A stretch of DNA of 64,000 nucleotides from Spirosoma fluviale (GCF_900230225.1 NZ_OCNH01000001.1:2571548-2635547); one strand, 5' to 3'. Numbered from the stretch's first letter, positions 45,016-54,950 are shown. Notes: generated by a model from the letters alone, not told the origin. Numbers and translations are program-made.

Positions 45016-45782
45016 AAGTATCAGTTATAACGGTTGTCTACAATGGTGCAGAATTTGTCCGGGATTGTATTGAATCCGTGCTCAGCCAGACGTACACCAA
45101 CATCGAATATATTATTGTTGATGGTAAATCGACCGATGGAACGGTAGCAATCATTGAGTCGTACGGTAGTAAAATAGTCAAATTCATATCTGAACCAGAC
45201 AAAGGCCTGTACGATGCCATGAATAAGGGAATCCAGATGGCAACCGGCGACGTAATTGGCTTGTTGAATGCCGATGATTTTTACCGTCATGACCGTGTCA
45301 TAGAAAACATGGTTGCTACCTTTGAGCGTACGGACAGCGATGCAGTATATGGCGATATGCTTTATGTAGACCGAACAGACATTAAAAAGCTCAGACGTTA
45401 CTGGCGTTCGGGCTGGTACAGTGAAAATGCATTCCTTTGGGGATGGATGCCCGGACACCTCTCGTTCTTTGCCAAGCGGTGGATGTATTTGCAACATGGC
45501 TTATTTCGGTTAGACATGAAGAGTGCCGCCGACTATGAACTGATGTTACGATTCATTCACAAGCATAAAGCTAAACTAGCTTACATGGACGAGGTGACGA
45601 TCGTTATGCGGGTTGGTGGGATCAGCAACAGTAGCCTACAAAACCGCCTTCGCGCTAATCGGGAAGACCAGTTGGCCTGGCAATTGAATGGGTTAAAACC
45701 TTATTTTTTTACATTTTGGCTTAAGCCTTTACGTAAATTGAAACAATATATTACCAAGCCGCCAGCAATAAATGTTAAGTAA
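45012..45782 (+). CDS. Glycosyltransferase family 2 (WcaA-like)
   Basis: 256 residues from GTG 45012, which overlaps the previous TGA (GTGA). KVSVITVVYNGAEFVRDCIESVLSQTYTNIEYIIVDGKSTDGTVAII, then DKGLYDAMNKGIQMATGDVIGLLNADDFY with the NADD metal motif, is a standard GT2 core. AVYGDMLYVDR and WGWMPGHLSFFAKRW follow. Last gene of the operon part 43494-45782. Confidence 0.9.
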   Translation: MKVSVITVVYNGAEFVRDCIESVLSQTYTNIEYIIVDGKSTDGTVAIIESYGSKIVKFISEPDKGLYDAMNKGIQMATGDVIGLLNADDFYRHDRVIENMVATFERTDSDAVYGDMLYVDRTDIKKLRRYWRSGWYSENAFLWGWMPGHLSFFAKRWMYLQHGLFRLDMKSAADYELMLRFIHKHKAKLAYMDEVTIVMRVGGISNSSLQNRLRANREDQLAWQLNGLKPYFFTFWLKPLRKLKQYITKPPAINVK

Positions 45783-45954
45783 CTAAACATGCCGTTAGAT
45801 CAGATTTCGCAGGTATGAATAGGTAAAACCACAATTTTTACGCTCCTTCGACTCCCAAACCAGATGACCGGTTTACGTAGGTAGCGTTATTTTTCGAGTT
45901 GTTTTTAACACTCATCGAGCCTATAAGCTTGATAGTCATTAAACGCCCCACCTT

Positions 45955-47172
45955 ATGAATGTTGATTTATTAATTGCATACCTGCAAAATAAATTCAATG
46001 ATGAAGCATTTACGATTGGCCTTTATCAGTGTGTACTGTCATTTTTAGTAGCCTGTTTTGTGGCTGTAATCGCCATTCCTGTTGTAATTAAGATTTCTGA
46101 ACTGAAATCGCTGATGGAAAAACCCGGCGAACGCCGGTCTCACTCCACACCAACGCCCACCTTTGGTGGTATTGCCATCTTTGCCGCTATTCTGATCGGC
46201 TATTTTCTATGGCCCAGCCTTGACAGGGCAGATCTTTACAGCACCTATAGTACCAACCTATCCATTGTTGGCATGACCATCCTGTTCTTTATTGGCATTA
46301 AGGATGATCTGGTTGGCATCGATCCGGCAAAAAAACTGATGTTTCAGGTGCTGGCTGCCATGATTTTAATCCTGTTTGGTGATTTACGGGTCGACTACCT
46401 GTATGGCATTATGGGATTTCACCACATACAGCCAGTGGTGGGCGTGGTGTTAACCTGCTTCATTTTTATCGCTTTGACCAATGCCATCAATCTGATTGAT
46501 GGCATTGATGGGTTAGCGGGCGGCATTTCAACCATTGCCAGTGCCACGTTTGGCGGCTGGTTTTTACTGACAAATCATTTTACGATGGCGTGTCTGGCCT
46601 TTACGATGGCTGGGGCTTTGCTGGGCTTTTTACGGTTTAACTTCTCAAAAACCAGCAAAATTTTCATGGGTAATACCGGCTCGCTGATAATCGGCTTTAT
46701 GCTGGCTTTCTTCGCCGTTCGGTTCGTTAACTTAAATGCCGCTTACCGCTACGAACCTACCGCCTTCTTCAACGCCCCGATTATTGCGATTGTCATTTTG
46801 ATCGTACCAATTTTTGATACCTTGCGGGTCTTTCTGGTCAGAATCCTTGCTGGCCGGTCACCTTTTTCGGCCGACCGGAACCACATGCACCATATTCTGC
46901 TGGATAATGGGCTGTCTCATGCCGGAGCAACGGCCGTTCTGTGTGGTATTTCACTTTTCAACACCATCTTATTTCTGTTTCTGCACCGCAACATTTCCAA
47001 CACACTATCCCTGGTAATACTGGGCTGTATGTTCGGCTTGTATATGATCGTGAGCTTTACGCTTAAAATGCGGGTGATGTACGTTTCAACCCATCCGCGC
47101 CGACGAAAGGCCGTGTTACGGAGAGAGTTGCAGAATGGAATTGTTGGACGACGTATCGTAGACTACTTATAA
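45955..47172 (+). CDS. Undecaprenyl-phosphate glycosyl-1-phosphate transferase (WecA/MraY family)
   Basis: 405 residues with about eleven membrane helices. Catalytic motifs: KPGERRSHSTPTPTFGGIAIF (about 60-80), the Asp pair in FFIGIKDDLVGIDPAKKL, NAINLIDGIDGLAGGIST, and FMGNTGSLIIGF, then HMHHILLDNGLSHAGA with the His cluster of WecA-type enzymes. It puts the first sugar phosphate (often GlcNAc-1-P) on the lipid carrier and so starts the glycan. A 172-base gap precedes it and a bidirectional terminator follows. Confidence 0.92.
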   Translation: MNVDLLIAYLQNKFNDEAFTIGLYQCVLSFLVACFVAVIAIPVVIKISELKSLMEKPGERRSHSTPTPTFGGIAIFAAILIGYFLWPSLDRADLYSTYSTNLSIVGMTILFFIGIKDDLVGIDPAKKLMFQVLAAMILILFGDLRVDYLYGIMGFHHIQPVVGVVLTCFIFIALTNAINLIDGIDGLAGGISTIASATFGGWFLLTNHFTMACLAFTMAGALLGFLRFNFSKTSKIFMGNTGSLIIGFMLAFFAVRFVNLNAAYRYEPTAFFNAPIIAIVILIVPIFDTLRVFLVRILAGRSPFSADRNHMHHILLDNGLSHAGATAVLCGISLFNTILFLFLHRNISNTLSLVILGCMFGLYMIVSFTLKMRVMYVSTHPRRRKAVLRRELQNGIVGRRIVDYL

Positions 47173-47185
47173 TCGAACCTGAATT

Positions 47186-47229
47186 CATAGAAAAAAGCCC
47201 TTCTAGCAGTCGAAGGGCTTTTTTCTATG
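47186..47229. terminator. Bidirectional terminator between convergent genes
   Basis: A perfect 18-base-pair stem (CATAGAAAAAAGCCCTTC, 47186-47203, with 47212-47229) closes an 8-base loop. The A- and T-rich outer parts of the stem serve as U tracts on both strands, for the WecA-like gene and the transketolase gene. Confidence 0.9.
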
Positions 47230-47236
47230 AACGGCC

Positions 47237-49285
47237 TCAGGATAATAGCTCTTTTTTCTCAATCCCTTCGGGATTTCCTTCCAGCACAGTTTTGGCGGTC
47301 TTGACCACGTTGTCTACCGTGAAACCAAAGTAGGCCATCACTTCTTCGGCGGGGCCAGATAAGCCAAAGCGGTTCATACTAACGGTCGTGCCCTCGTCCG
47401 TTACATATTTGTGCCAGCCAATTGGTGAGCCCATTTCAACCGCCAGCCGCTTACGAACCGATGGCGGCAATACTTCATGATGATACGCCTGATCCTGTTT
47501 CTCGAACAACTCCCAGGAGGGCATACTCACAACCCGCGCCCGAATACCCTGCTTCTTGAGTTCGGTCTGCGCTTCCAGCACCAAAGACACTTCAGAACCT
47601 GTGGCAATTAGAATCAGATCGGGTATTCCTCCTTCAGCTTCGCTCAAAATATAGGCTCCTTTCTCAAGACCGCGTGCCGAGCCGTATTTTTCCTGATCCA
47701 GTACGGGTAGCTTCTGGCGGGAGAGTATCAGCACTACCGGAGTCTTCGGCTGCTGCAGGGCCACGCGCCAGGCTTCAACGGTTTCGTTGGCGTCGGCAGG
47801 TCGCAATACAATGATATTAGGTATCGTGCGCAGCGAAACGACTTGTTCAACGGGCTGGTGAGTAGGCCCGTCTTCGCCTAAACCGATGCTGTCGTGCGTA
47901 AACACGAACGTTGCCGAAGACTCTGCCAAAGCTGTTAGCCGGATGGCTCCCCGCATGTAATCGGAGAAATTCAGGAAGGTACCACCGTAGGGATGCACGC
48001 CACCGTGCTGGGCCATGCCATTCAAGGCCGCGCCCATAGCATGTTCGCGCACCCCGAACCAGATATTCGAATTACCGTAATGACCGGGCTGAAAACTGAT
48101 GTCACCCTTCGTTGGCATCTCATTGGAAGAAGCCAGATCGGCGGAGCCACCAAAAAGATAAGGAACTCGTTTTTTCAGCGCTTCCAGTGCTTTGCCAGAC
48201 GCCTGCCGGGTAGCCAATGGCCCATCAGCCGGAGCAAATTTGGGTAGATCGGCCTCCCAATCACTCGGAAATTTCCCCGTAAATGATACGTCAAATAGCT
48301 GAGCCTGATCGGCAAACTGGCTTTTATAGGCATCAAACCGTTTTTGCCAATCGGCCTGTAGGTCGGCACCCCGATTTCCGGCTTCCAGTAAATGAGGCTT
48401 TACTTCATCGGGAATGAAGAATGTTTTATCAGGATCAAACCCATAAAACGCTTTGGTTTTCCGTAGATTTTCATCGCCCAATGGGCTGCCGTGTACTTTG
48501 CTGGTCCCTTCCATTGGGCTGCCAAAGCCGATAACCGTTCGCACGGCAATGATAGAAGGCCGGTTCGTTTCGGCTTGGGCTGCGCGTATAGCCTGCTCAA
48601 TGGCCTCAAGATCGTTCCCATCGGCCACGTGTTGCGTATGCCAGCCATAGGCATCGAAGCGCGCCATCCGGTCTTCGGTAAATGCCAGATTGGTAGGACC
48701 ATCCAGCGAAATCAGGTTGTCGTCGTACAAATAAATAAGTTTTCCCAGCTTCAGGTGCCCCGCCAGGGAGGCAGCTTCAGACGCGATGCCTTCCATCAGA
48801 TCGCCATCACTGACAATGGAATAAGTGTAGTGATCCATGACCGTGTGGCCATCCCGATTGTAGGTTGCGGCTAGAAATGCTTCGGCTATGGCCATACCCA
48901 CCCCATTGGCAAACCCCTGCCCAAGCGGGCCGGTAGTCACCTCAATACCTGGAGTCAGGTTCGACTCGGGGTGACCTGGCGTGCGGGAATGAGTCTGCCG
49001 AAAAGCCTTTACGTCATCGAGCGACAGGTCATATCCGTACAGATGTAACAGGCTGTATAACAAGGCCGAACCGTGCCCGGCCGACAGCACAAACCGATCC
49101 CGATCCGGCCAGTGCGGGTCTTTTGGATTGAACCGCAAAAAGCGCGACCAGAGAACATAGGCCATGGGAGCCGCACCAAGGGGCAGGCCGGGGTGTCCAG
49201 AATTAGCTTTCTGAACCGCATCAACCGACAAAAGCCGGATGGTATTGATACTGAGTTGGTCGAGATCAACCGATTGAGTGGTCAT
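47237..49285 (-). CDS. tkt: Transketolase
   Basis: 682 residues from ATG 49285 (an in-frame upstream start at 49300 would add five residues). The TPP-binding motif is [58 protein letters not shown] and GSPLGDENL are active-site segments; the pyrimidine-binding domain has [18 protein letters not shown] and [21 protein letters not shown]; the C-terminal domain follows from about 540. It moves two-carbon units in the pentose phosphate pathway and can supply sedoheptulose 7-phosphate, the substrate of GmhA-type isomerases. Confidence 0.96.
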   Translation of the reverse strand: MTTQSVDLDQLSINTIRLLSVDAVQKANSGHPGLPLGAAPMAYVLWSRFLRFNPKDPHWPDRDRFVLSAGHGSALLYSLLHLYGYDLSLDDVKAFRQTHSRTPGHPESNLTPGIEVTTGPLGQGFANGVGMAIAEAFLAATYNRDGHTVMDHYTYSIVSDGDLMEGIASEAASLAGHLKLGKLIYLYDDNLISLDGPTNLAFTEDRMARFDAYGWHTQHVADGNDLEAIEQAIRAAQAETNRPSIIAVRTVIGFGSPMEGTSKVHGSPLGDENLRKTKAFYGFDPDKTFFIPDEVKPHLLEAGNRGADLQADWQKRFDAYKSQFADQAQLFDVSFTGKFPSDWEADLPKFAPADGPLATRQASGKALEALKKRVPYLFGGSADLASSNEMPTKGDISFQPGHYGNSNIWFGVREHAMGAALNGMAQHGGVHPYGGTFLNFSDYMRGAIRLTALAESSATFVFTHDSIGLGEDGPTHQPVEQVVSLRTIPNIIVLRPADANETVEAWRVALQQPKTPVVLILSRQKLPVLDQEKYGSARGLEKGAYILSEAEGGIPDLILIATGSEVSLVLEAQTELKKQGIRARVVSMPSWELFEKQDQAYHHEVLPPSVRKRLAVEMGSPIGWHKYVTDEGTTVSMNRFGLSGPAEEVMAYFGFTVDNVVKTAKTVLEGNPEGIEKKELLS

Positions 49286-49720
49286 AACGAAAAAAGGCAA
49301 ACGTTGAAAAATGATCCGATGTTACTGCCGCAGCTATCCAGCCGACTAACAGCATTTATAAATAAACTGTCAAACACAAAAGAAGATTGAAAAAACTTAG
49401 CGACCCGACAAAAACAGGCTGATTTACAAGCCGTTAGTCTAACCAATTAGTTAGCAATAGTAGCGTTGACCAGCCCTGAACCGGCAACTTTCGGGACCTT
49501 ATACTACTCTGATTCAACAATATACCCTTTTCAGTAGCCTGTTCAGGTTCGTTACAGACTAAAACCAGTCATGCATTTTATAGACATCTTATGGATTACC
49601 TTTCTTGAATCAATACAGCTGACTTCCTGTATGATTTGCCAAATCTGTACCGAATTTTGCGCTAAATTGCCTTCAATCGATAACCGTAAAAAGGCGTTCT
49701 CTATTGACGTCCCACCCTAA
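49286..49720. other. Intergenic region between divergent genes
   Basis: 435 bases with no supported gene. On the minus strand at about 49385-49456 there is a stretch that resembles the D arm and anticodon arm of a threonine tRNA (TTGGTTAG followed by ACGGCTTGTAAATC), but no proper T arm or acceptor stem, so I do not call a tRNA. Otherwise it should hold promoters for the transketolase and for the gene at 49721. Confidence 0.5.
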
Positions 49721-50386
49721 ATGAAAGGAAGCGAATTAGACTTATTCCTCAGTATAGGCTATTTTCGGATGCAGCAGGAGGTGTTCACCTGCCAGTATAT
49801 TGTTTTTAACGATACCCTCTGCCCGGTACACTGGCTAAGGCTGTCACTGGCCAGAATTACATTCGGTCCAAAGCAATCCCGACTACTTCGCATCAACGAA
49901 AAGTTTTCAGTAACTGTCCAGCCATTTGTGTTAACTCCAGAAATTGAATCACTGTATGCGCTCTACAAAAAGTCGGTCGATTTTGACGCCCCGCTTTCGG
50001 TTGAATTCTGGTTACTGAACGGAGCACTGAAATCCGGATTCGATACCTATGCCATTGAAGTACGTGATGGCAACAGGCTCATTGCTGTAGGGATATTCGA
50101 TAACGGAGAAACCAGTATTGCGGGCATCATGAATTTTTACCATCCGGACTATCGAAAGCAAAGCCTGGGTAAATACCTTATGCTGCTCAAGGTGAACTAC
50201 GCCCGGAATCAACAGAAACAGTATTATTATCCCGGCTATCTGGTTAGCTATTACCCAAAGTTCGATTACAAACTATTCCCCTGCGAAGCAGCTACCGAGG
50301 TATTCGATGAGAACACCGGCCGATGGCTCCCCTTTTCGTGGGAAACGGTGAACGCGATGGCGACCTTTAAACTAGAGCAACAATAA
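49721..50386 (+). CDS. Ate1/Bpt-like arginyl- or leucyl-tRNA-protein transferase homologue (GNAT fold)
   Basis: 221 residues. CPVHWLRLSLARITFGPKQSRLLRINEKFSVTV resembles the end of the N-terminal Ate1 domain, and MNFYHPDYRKQSLGKYLMLLKVNYARNQQKQYYYPGYLVSYYPKFDYK closely matches the C-terminal GNAT motif of Ate1 and Bpt (FYxPxxxxxSLGxY, then YYYxGYxI with KFxYK). Those enzymes move an amino acid from tRNA to the N-terminus of a protein, marking it for degradation. The usual pair of N-terminal Cys motifs is weak here. Function is inferred from the motif. Confidence 0.65.
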   Translation: MKGSELDLFLSIGYFRMQQEVFTCQYIVFNDTLCPVHWLRLSLARITFGPKQSRLLRINEKFSVTVQPFVLTPEIESLYALYKKSVDFDAPLSVEFWLLNGALKSGFDTYAIEVRDGNRLIAVGIFDNGETSIAGIMNFYHPDYRKQSLGKYLMLLKVNYARNQQKQYYYPGYLVSYYPKFDYKLFPCEAATEVFDENTGRWLPFSWETVNAMATFKLEQQ

Positions 50387-50535
50387 GGACCCCTGCGTAA
50401 TTTCAACGGCTTTTGTCTGGCTCCGGTTGTGCGTGGTTCCACCACTAAGGCAACCCCTTACTTTTCACTATTTCACTACCTAGGCTAAAAAGTCAATACA
50501 AGTACGGTTGATCGGGCGGTTAAGCATAGATAAAT

Positions 50536-50543
50536 TAGTTTTG
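50536..50543 (+). promoter_or_regulatory. Possible -7 promoter element (TAGTTTTG)
   Basis: Matches TAnnTTTG and lies 36 bases before the ATG at 50580. A TTG at 50508-50510 is 25 bases upstream, slightly longer than usual. Confidence 0.4.
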
Positions 50544-50579
50544 TCCTATTATCTTCGACAGTTGAATACGCACTAACCA

Positions 50580-51539
50580 ATGAAAATAAAAAAAGCAGTT
50601 ATCACAGCAGCCGCTCGTGGGGAACGATTGTATCCGGTAGCCGATACCATTCAAAAAGCCATGCTCCCGGTTATTGATACCGATGGATTACACAAACCAG
50701 TCATTCAGGCGATTGCCGAGGAAGCCTTTTTGAGCGGCATCGACGAAATATGCGTCGTTTGTGCCCCCGGTGATGGAGAACGATACATCAACGCCTTCAC
50801 ATCTTTACGAGACAATCTGGTAAAATCGTACAAGGGTGTCGACTGGGCGCGGGAAGAGGCCGAAAAAATTGACAACCTCATCGGCCGAATCCAGTTTACG
50901 GAGCAACAGGAACCCCTTGGATACGGTCATGCCGTTTATTGCGCGAAGGAGTTTGTCAATGATGAACCCTTTTTGCTCCTGTTAGGCGACTATCTGTACG
51001 TTTCTAACCTCACCCGTAAACGGTGCGCTGCGCAGTTGATTGAACTGGCCATGCAGGAAAATTGCTCTGTCTCGGCGGTTAACCCAACCATCGAGCATCA
51101 GATAGGCCGTTACGGCACCCTGACCGGCAAACATGTGCCCAATATGACAGGTGTATATCAGATCGAAAAACTCATTGAGAAGCCGTCGCTAAGCGTTGCC
51201 GAACTCGAATTACAAACACCCGGTTTGCGCGTGGGTTACTACCTCTGCTTCTTCGGTATGCACGTGTTGACACCTACGGTTTTCTCTCTGCTGGAGAAGC
51301 AATTAACGGAGGGCAGCAAAAACGTGCTGTTAACCCCGGCCCTTCAGGCATTAGCCGATACTGAAAAATACCTGGCGCTGGAAGTGAAAGGAAATCGGTA
51401 CGACTTAAGCGGACGTCAGGGCCTGCTGCGGGCGCAGATGGCGCTGGGACTAGCGGGTGTAGCCCATGACGAAACCCTGACCTCTATGGTTGAACTGCTG
51501 GCCGAAGCAAATACCCGAAAGGCACAACAGGTTCAATAA
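50580..51539 (+). CDS. GalU-like sugar-1-phosphate nucleotidyltransferase
   Basis: 319 residues. KKAVITAAARGERLYPVADTIQKAMLPVID is the nucleotide-binding start; the usual GGxGTR loop reads AARGER, and the PKEM lysine is in QKAM. GLHKPVIQAIAEEAFLSGIDEICVVCAPGD and PLGYGHAVYCAKEFVNDEPFLLLLGDYLYV (with the catalytic Asp in GD) fit UTP-glucose-1-phosphate uridylyltransferases of Bacteroidota. It is 51 bases upstream of a second pyrophosphorylase-type gene, so the pair may serve one sugar-nucleotide route. Confidence 0.85.
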   Translation: MKIKKAVITAAARGERLYPVADTIQKAMLPVIDTDGLHKPVIQAIAEEAFLSGIDEICVVCAPGDGERYINAFTSLRDNLVKSYKGVDWAREEAEKIDNLIGRIQFTEQQEPLGYGHAVYCAKEFVNDEPFLLLLGDYLYVSNLTRKRCAAQLIELAMQENCSVSAVNPTIEHQIGRYGTLTGKHVPNMTGVYQIEKLIEKPSLSVAELELQTPGLRVGYYLCFFGMHVLTPTVFSLLEKQLTEGSKNVLLTPALQALADTEKYLALEVKGNRYDLSGRQGLLRAQMALGLAGVAHDETLTSMVELLAEANTRKAQQVQ

Positions 51540-51590
51540 GGCACTTTTGTCATCTCGAAGCTTCCTATTAGTTTCCTAGCATCAATCAAC

Positions 51591-54500
51591 ATGAATGTTT
51601 TTATAGAAACAATTACTTCTGCTGATTCCTCTGCCCGTAATCGATCCTTTTTTGAGTTAAGCCGAAATTTATCTGCCAAAGATTTACTGAAAGCCCTCCG
51701 CGAACTGGATGAGTTCAGAAAATCGACGCCGAACCTGTACGACAAAGTCAGGGCAATTCTCTTCCTGTATGCCGGTTTTCGCTTTTTCCTGATGGAAGAC
51801 AAAGCAACCCCGGCCATCGGCAAAATTCCTTACGCCGGTTTTGAAGATCTGTTGTCTCGCCGGTTTGAACAGGCCATCGTTGCTTTTTTGCAGGATCTGG
51901 ACCGTCATGGGCCTAATGCCACGTTGTTCAGTGCGTTAGCCGACAGTTATCATCAGTTATCTTTCCAGATTCTGGCCGATCAGGTTCGTAAGAGCGTTCG
52001 CTCCAGCAAAGGCAATCAGTGGATGTTTCGGGTTGGGCATCAGGCAGAGCACCCAATCCGTATTCACCCAAACCTGTTGCAACGGCCGGAAAACTCGCTT
52101 TTCTACCCAATCCTGCACGAACAAACATCGGTACGGATGGACTTAACCCACAGTGGCTGGTCCGATATTTTCTTTCTGGGAATGGACTACCCCGAAGGAG
52201 CCAGGGTTATCAATATCTCGATTGACCTGGGCGTCTTTGGCCGCGACAAAGACATTCGGCCACCGCTGCACTGTTACGTGCGGGTTATCTCAGAGCCAGT
52301 GCTGCGTCTGACCAGTGTTGATCTGAACACCACCAAAGATATCCACGACCTTGCCGATCTGTTCAATTTTGGCAATGATTACCTGAGTCTGGTTAAGGCC
52401 GGGGTTATTGCCTCTGGCCTGATTCCGCCTTCGTTTGAAGGCACCAACCAGTCGCTGGCCGAAATCCTGACCCGTATCGTGGCCCCTGGTATGGGCATTG
52501 AACTGGTTACGAAAGTAAACGACATTCCGAAGGGCTCCCGTTTTGCGGTTTCCACAAACCTATTGGGGTCCATCATTAGTTTGCTGATGCGCGCAACCGG
52601 ACAAACACAAAATCTGGAAGGCGGCTTGCTGGAAAGTGAACGGCGTCTGGTAGCATCGAGGGCTATTCTGGGCGAATGGATTGGTGGCTCTGGTGGTGGC
52701 TGGCAGGATTCCGGGGGCGTTTGGCCGGGTATCAAAGCCATTCAGGGTACGTTTGCGCAGGAAGGTGACCCCGAGTCAGGTATCAGCCGGGGCACACTCC
52801 TCCCCCGTCACCGCGTGCTGGAAGGCAACGAAGTACATCCGGAAATTCAGGAGAAAATCATGAACTCGCTGGTGCTGATGCACGGCGGCATGGCCTCCAA
52901 CGTTGGTCCGATTCTGGAGATGGTTACCGAAAAGTATCTCCTCCGGGGTGACAAGGAATGGGCTGCCCGTCAGCAAACGAACCAAATCTTCGACAATATC
53001 CTGGGGGCCATCAAGGAAGGCGACATCCGGAAACTGGGCGAAAATACCGCCCGTAACTGGGAATTCCCCATCAAAACGATCATCCCCTGGGCGTCTACGT
53101 ATTTCACCGAGCAGATCATTGCCAAAGCCAAACAGCAGATTGGTGAAGATTACTACGGTTTCCTGATGCTGGGGGGTATGTCTGGCGGGGGTATGGGGAT
53201 GTTCGTTAACCCGGACCGCTATGAAGAGTACAAGTTACAGGTGCTGGAGATGCTCCGTAAAACAAAAAACGAGCTATCAGACTCCCTCCCCTTTGCCATG
53301 GAGCCCGTGGTCTACAACTGGAGCATTAACTCAAGAGGGACCTGGGCAACGCTGCAGGAGGGGAATCAGGCTCTGATGCCGGAACAGTATTACGGTATTC
53401 AGGTGTCGGAACTGGTGCGCAAAGACCCCAGTTCTATTCCCTATGTTCGCCGGGCAGAAATAGATTACTTTACCACCTATTGCGACCAGAATAATCTGGC
53501 CTATCCGTTACTGCGCACCATCGTCAGCAATCTTTTTAAAGTATCTGATCCCACCTCACAGGGTAACCGGAGCGCCGAAAACGACAAAGCCGACCGCATA
53601 AAAAAAGAAAACGGGTTCGATTACATACAGCACGGCGAAATTCGGGAAGAACTTCAGAAAGGCCGCATCGGGCTGGCCCGCAACCGACTGTCGGCTGAAA
53701 CAACCATTGAGGACGTTCTTCCGGAAGATCTGGTGCAGTTCGATTCGCTGGCAGCTTCAACCCAGGCGGGTGAACAGGCCATCAGGTCAGGTAAGGTTGC
53801 GATCATGAGTCTGGCTGCCGGTGTTGGTAGCCGCTGGACCAAAGGGGCCGGTGTGATCAAGGCCATTAATCCGTTCGTTGACATGGACGGGGAGCACCGG
53901 AGTTTTCTGGAAATCCACATGGCCAAAACCCGAAAAGTAGCTGAGCGATACAACGCGACTATTCCGCACCTTGTGGCAACCAGCTACCTGACACATGAGC
54001 CTATTCGAAAAAAGCTGGAGCAGACGGGCAACTTTGGTTATCACGGACCCGCTTTCCTATCGCCGGGTCGTTCGATTGGGCAGCGTTTTGTGCCGATGGA
54101 ACGCGATTTGCGATTTATGTGGGAAGAAATGCCGCAGGAAACGCTGGATGAAAACAAGCAGAAGGTGCGTGATGCCGTGCGCCAGTCGATGATTGCCTGG
54201 GCAAAGGCAAAAGGTGAAGGCACCGATTATGTCGATAACATTGCCGCACAGCGGTTTTCTCCGCTGGGTCACTGGTACGAAGTATCGAACCTGCTACGGA
54301 ATGGTACTTTGGCGAAGCTACTCGCCGACAATCCACAGGTAGAAACCATCATGCTCCATAACATTGATACCCTCGGTGCCAATATAGACCCCGCCGTTCT
54401 GGGTTATCACCTCGAATCGGACAATGCGCTTACATTCGAGGTAGTCCCCCGTCGGATTGAGGATCGGGGGGGTGGACTTGCCCGGGTAAATGGCCATGTC

Positions 54501-54950
54501 CGCCTGCTGGAAGGTTTAGCGCAGCCCCGTGAAGACGACGAGCTGAATCTAAGCTACTACAACACCATGACGACCTGGATTCAGATTGATCCATTGCTTC
54601 AGCTATTCGGCTTGAGTCGTGCTGATCTGCAAAACGGCGACGAAGCGCAACTGGCCAAAGCCGTACGGAGTATTGGCCACCGCATTCCTACTTATGTTAC
54701 CATCAAGGATGTAAAATATCGTTGGGGCCATGGTCAGGAAGATATTTACCCCGTGGCACAGATTGAAAAGTTATGGAGCGATATGTCGGCACTAGCCGAT
54801 GTCAAATGCGGCTATATTGCGGTTCCCAGATACCGAGGGCAGCAGATGAAAGACCCGGCTCAGCTAGACTCATGGGTTACTGACGGCAGTAAAGACTATG
54901 TAGCTTCGCTCTGCACATTTGCTACCGGCCAATCTGCGAAGCAATTGTAA
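51591..54950 (+). CDS. Fusion of GHMP-kinase-like half and UDP-sugar pyrophosphorylase (UGP) half
   Basis: 1119 residues. The C-terminal third (about 735-1119) is a UGP/USP-type nucleotidyltransferase: MSLAAGVGSRWTKG (739-752) is the nucleotide loop, and TIMLHNIDTLGANIDPAVLGYHL gives the metal-binding Asp region. The middle (about 190-690) follows the order of fucokinase-type GHMP kinases: YPEGARVINISIDLG, IPKGSRFAVSTNLLGS (about 312-327) in place of the ATP loop PxGSGLGTSS, GGSGGGWQDSGG (365-376) as the catalytic block, and LGGMSGGGMGMF (527-538) as motif 3. The ATP loop has lost its inner glycines. The N-terminal 180 residues are helical and unrecognised. FKP makes GDP-fucose with the opposite order (pyrophosphorylase first). 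A salvage enzyme for a sugar via its 1-phosphate is a reasonable guess. Confidence 0.8.
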   Translation: MNVFIETITSADSSARNRSFFELSRNLSAKDLLKALRELDEFRKSTPNLYDKVRAILFLYAGFRFFLMEDKATPAIGKIPYAGFEDLLSRRFEQAIVAFLQDLDRHGPNATLFSALADSYHQLSFQILADQVRKSVRSSKGNQWMFRVGHQAEHPIRIHPNLLQRPENSLFYPILHEQTSVRMDLTHSGWSDIFFLGMDYPEGARVINISIDLGVFGRDKDIRPPLHCYVRVISEPVLRLTSVDLNTTKDIHDLADLFNFGNDYLSLVKAGVIASGLIPPSFEGTNQSLAEILTRIVAPGMGIELVTKVNDIPKGSRFAVSTNLLGSIISLLMRATGQTQNLEGGLLESERRLVASRAILGEWIGGSGGGWQDSGGVWPGIKAIQGTFAQEGDPESGISRGTLLPRHRVLEGNEVHPEIQEKIMNSLVLMHGGMASNVGPILEMVTEKYLLRGDKEWAARQQTNQIFDNILGAIKEGDIRKLGENTARNWEFPIKTIIPWASTYFTEQIIAKAKQQIGEDYYGFLMLGGMSGGGMGMFVNPDRYEEYKLQVLEMLRKTKNELSDSLPFAMEPVVYNWSINSRGTWATLQEGNQALMPEQYYGIQVSELVRKDPSSIPYVRRAEIDYFTTYCDQNNLAYPLLRTIVSNLFKVSDPTSQGNRSAENDKADRIKKENGFDYIQHGEIREELQKGRIGLARNRLSAETTIEDVLPEDLVQFDSLAASTQAGEQAIRSGKVAIMSLAAGVGSRWTKGAGVIKAINPFVDMDGEHRSFLEIHMAKTRKVAERYNATIPHLVATSYLTHEPIRKKLEQTGNFGYHGPAFLSPGRSIGQRFVPMERDLRFMWEEMPQETLDENKQKVRDAVRQSMIAWAKAKGEGTDYVDNIAAQRFSPLGHWYEVSNLLRNGTLAKLLADNPQVETIMLHNIDTLGANIDPAVLGYHLESDNALTFEVVPRRIEDRGGGLARVNGHVRLLEGLAQPREDDELNLSYYNTMTTWIQIDPLLQLFGLSRADLQNGDEAQLAKAVRSIGHRIPTYVTIKDVKYRWGHGQEDIYPVAQIEKLWSDMSALADVKCGYIAVPRYRGQQMKDPAQLDSWVTDGSKDYVASLCTFATGQSAKQL

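Noticed and set aside
49385..49456. A tRNA gene on the minus strand
   Set aside because: D and anticodon arm likeness only; no TTCGA-type T loop and no acceptor stem.
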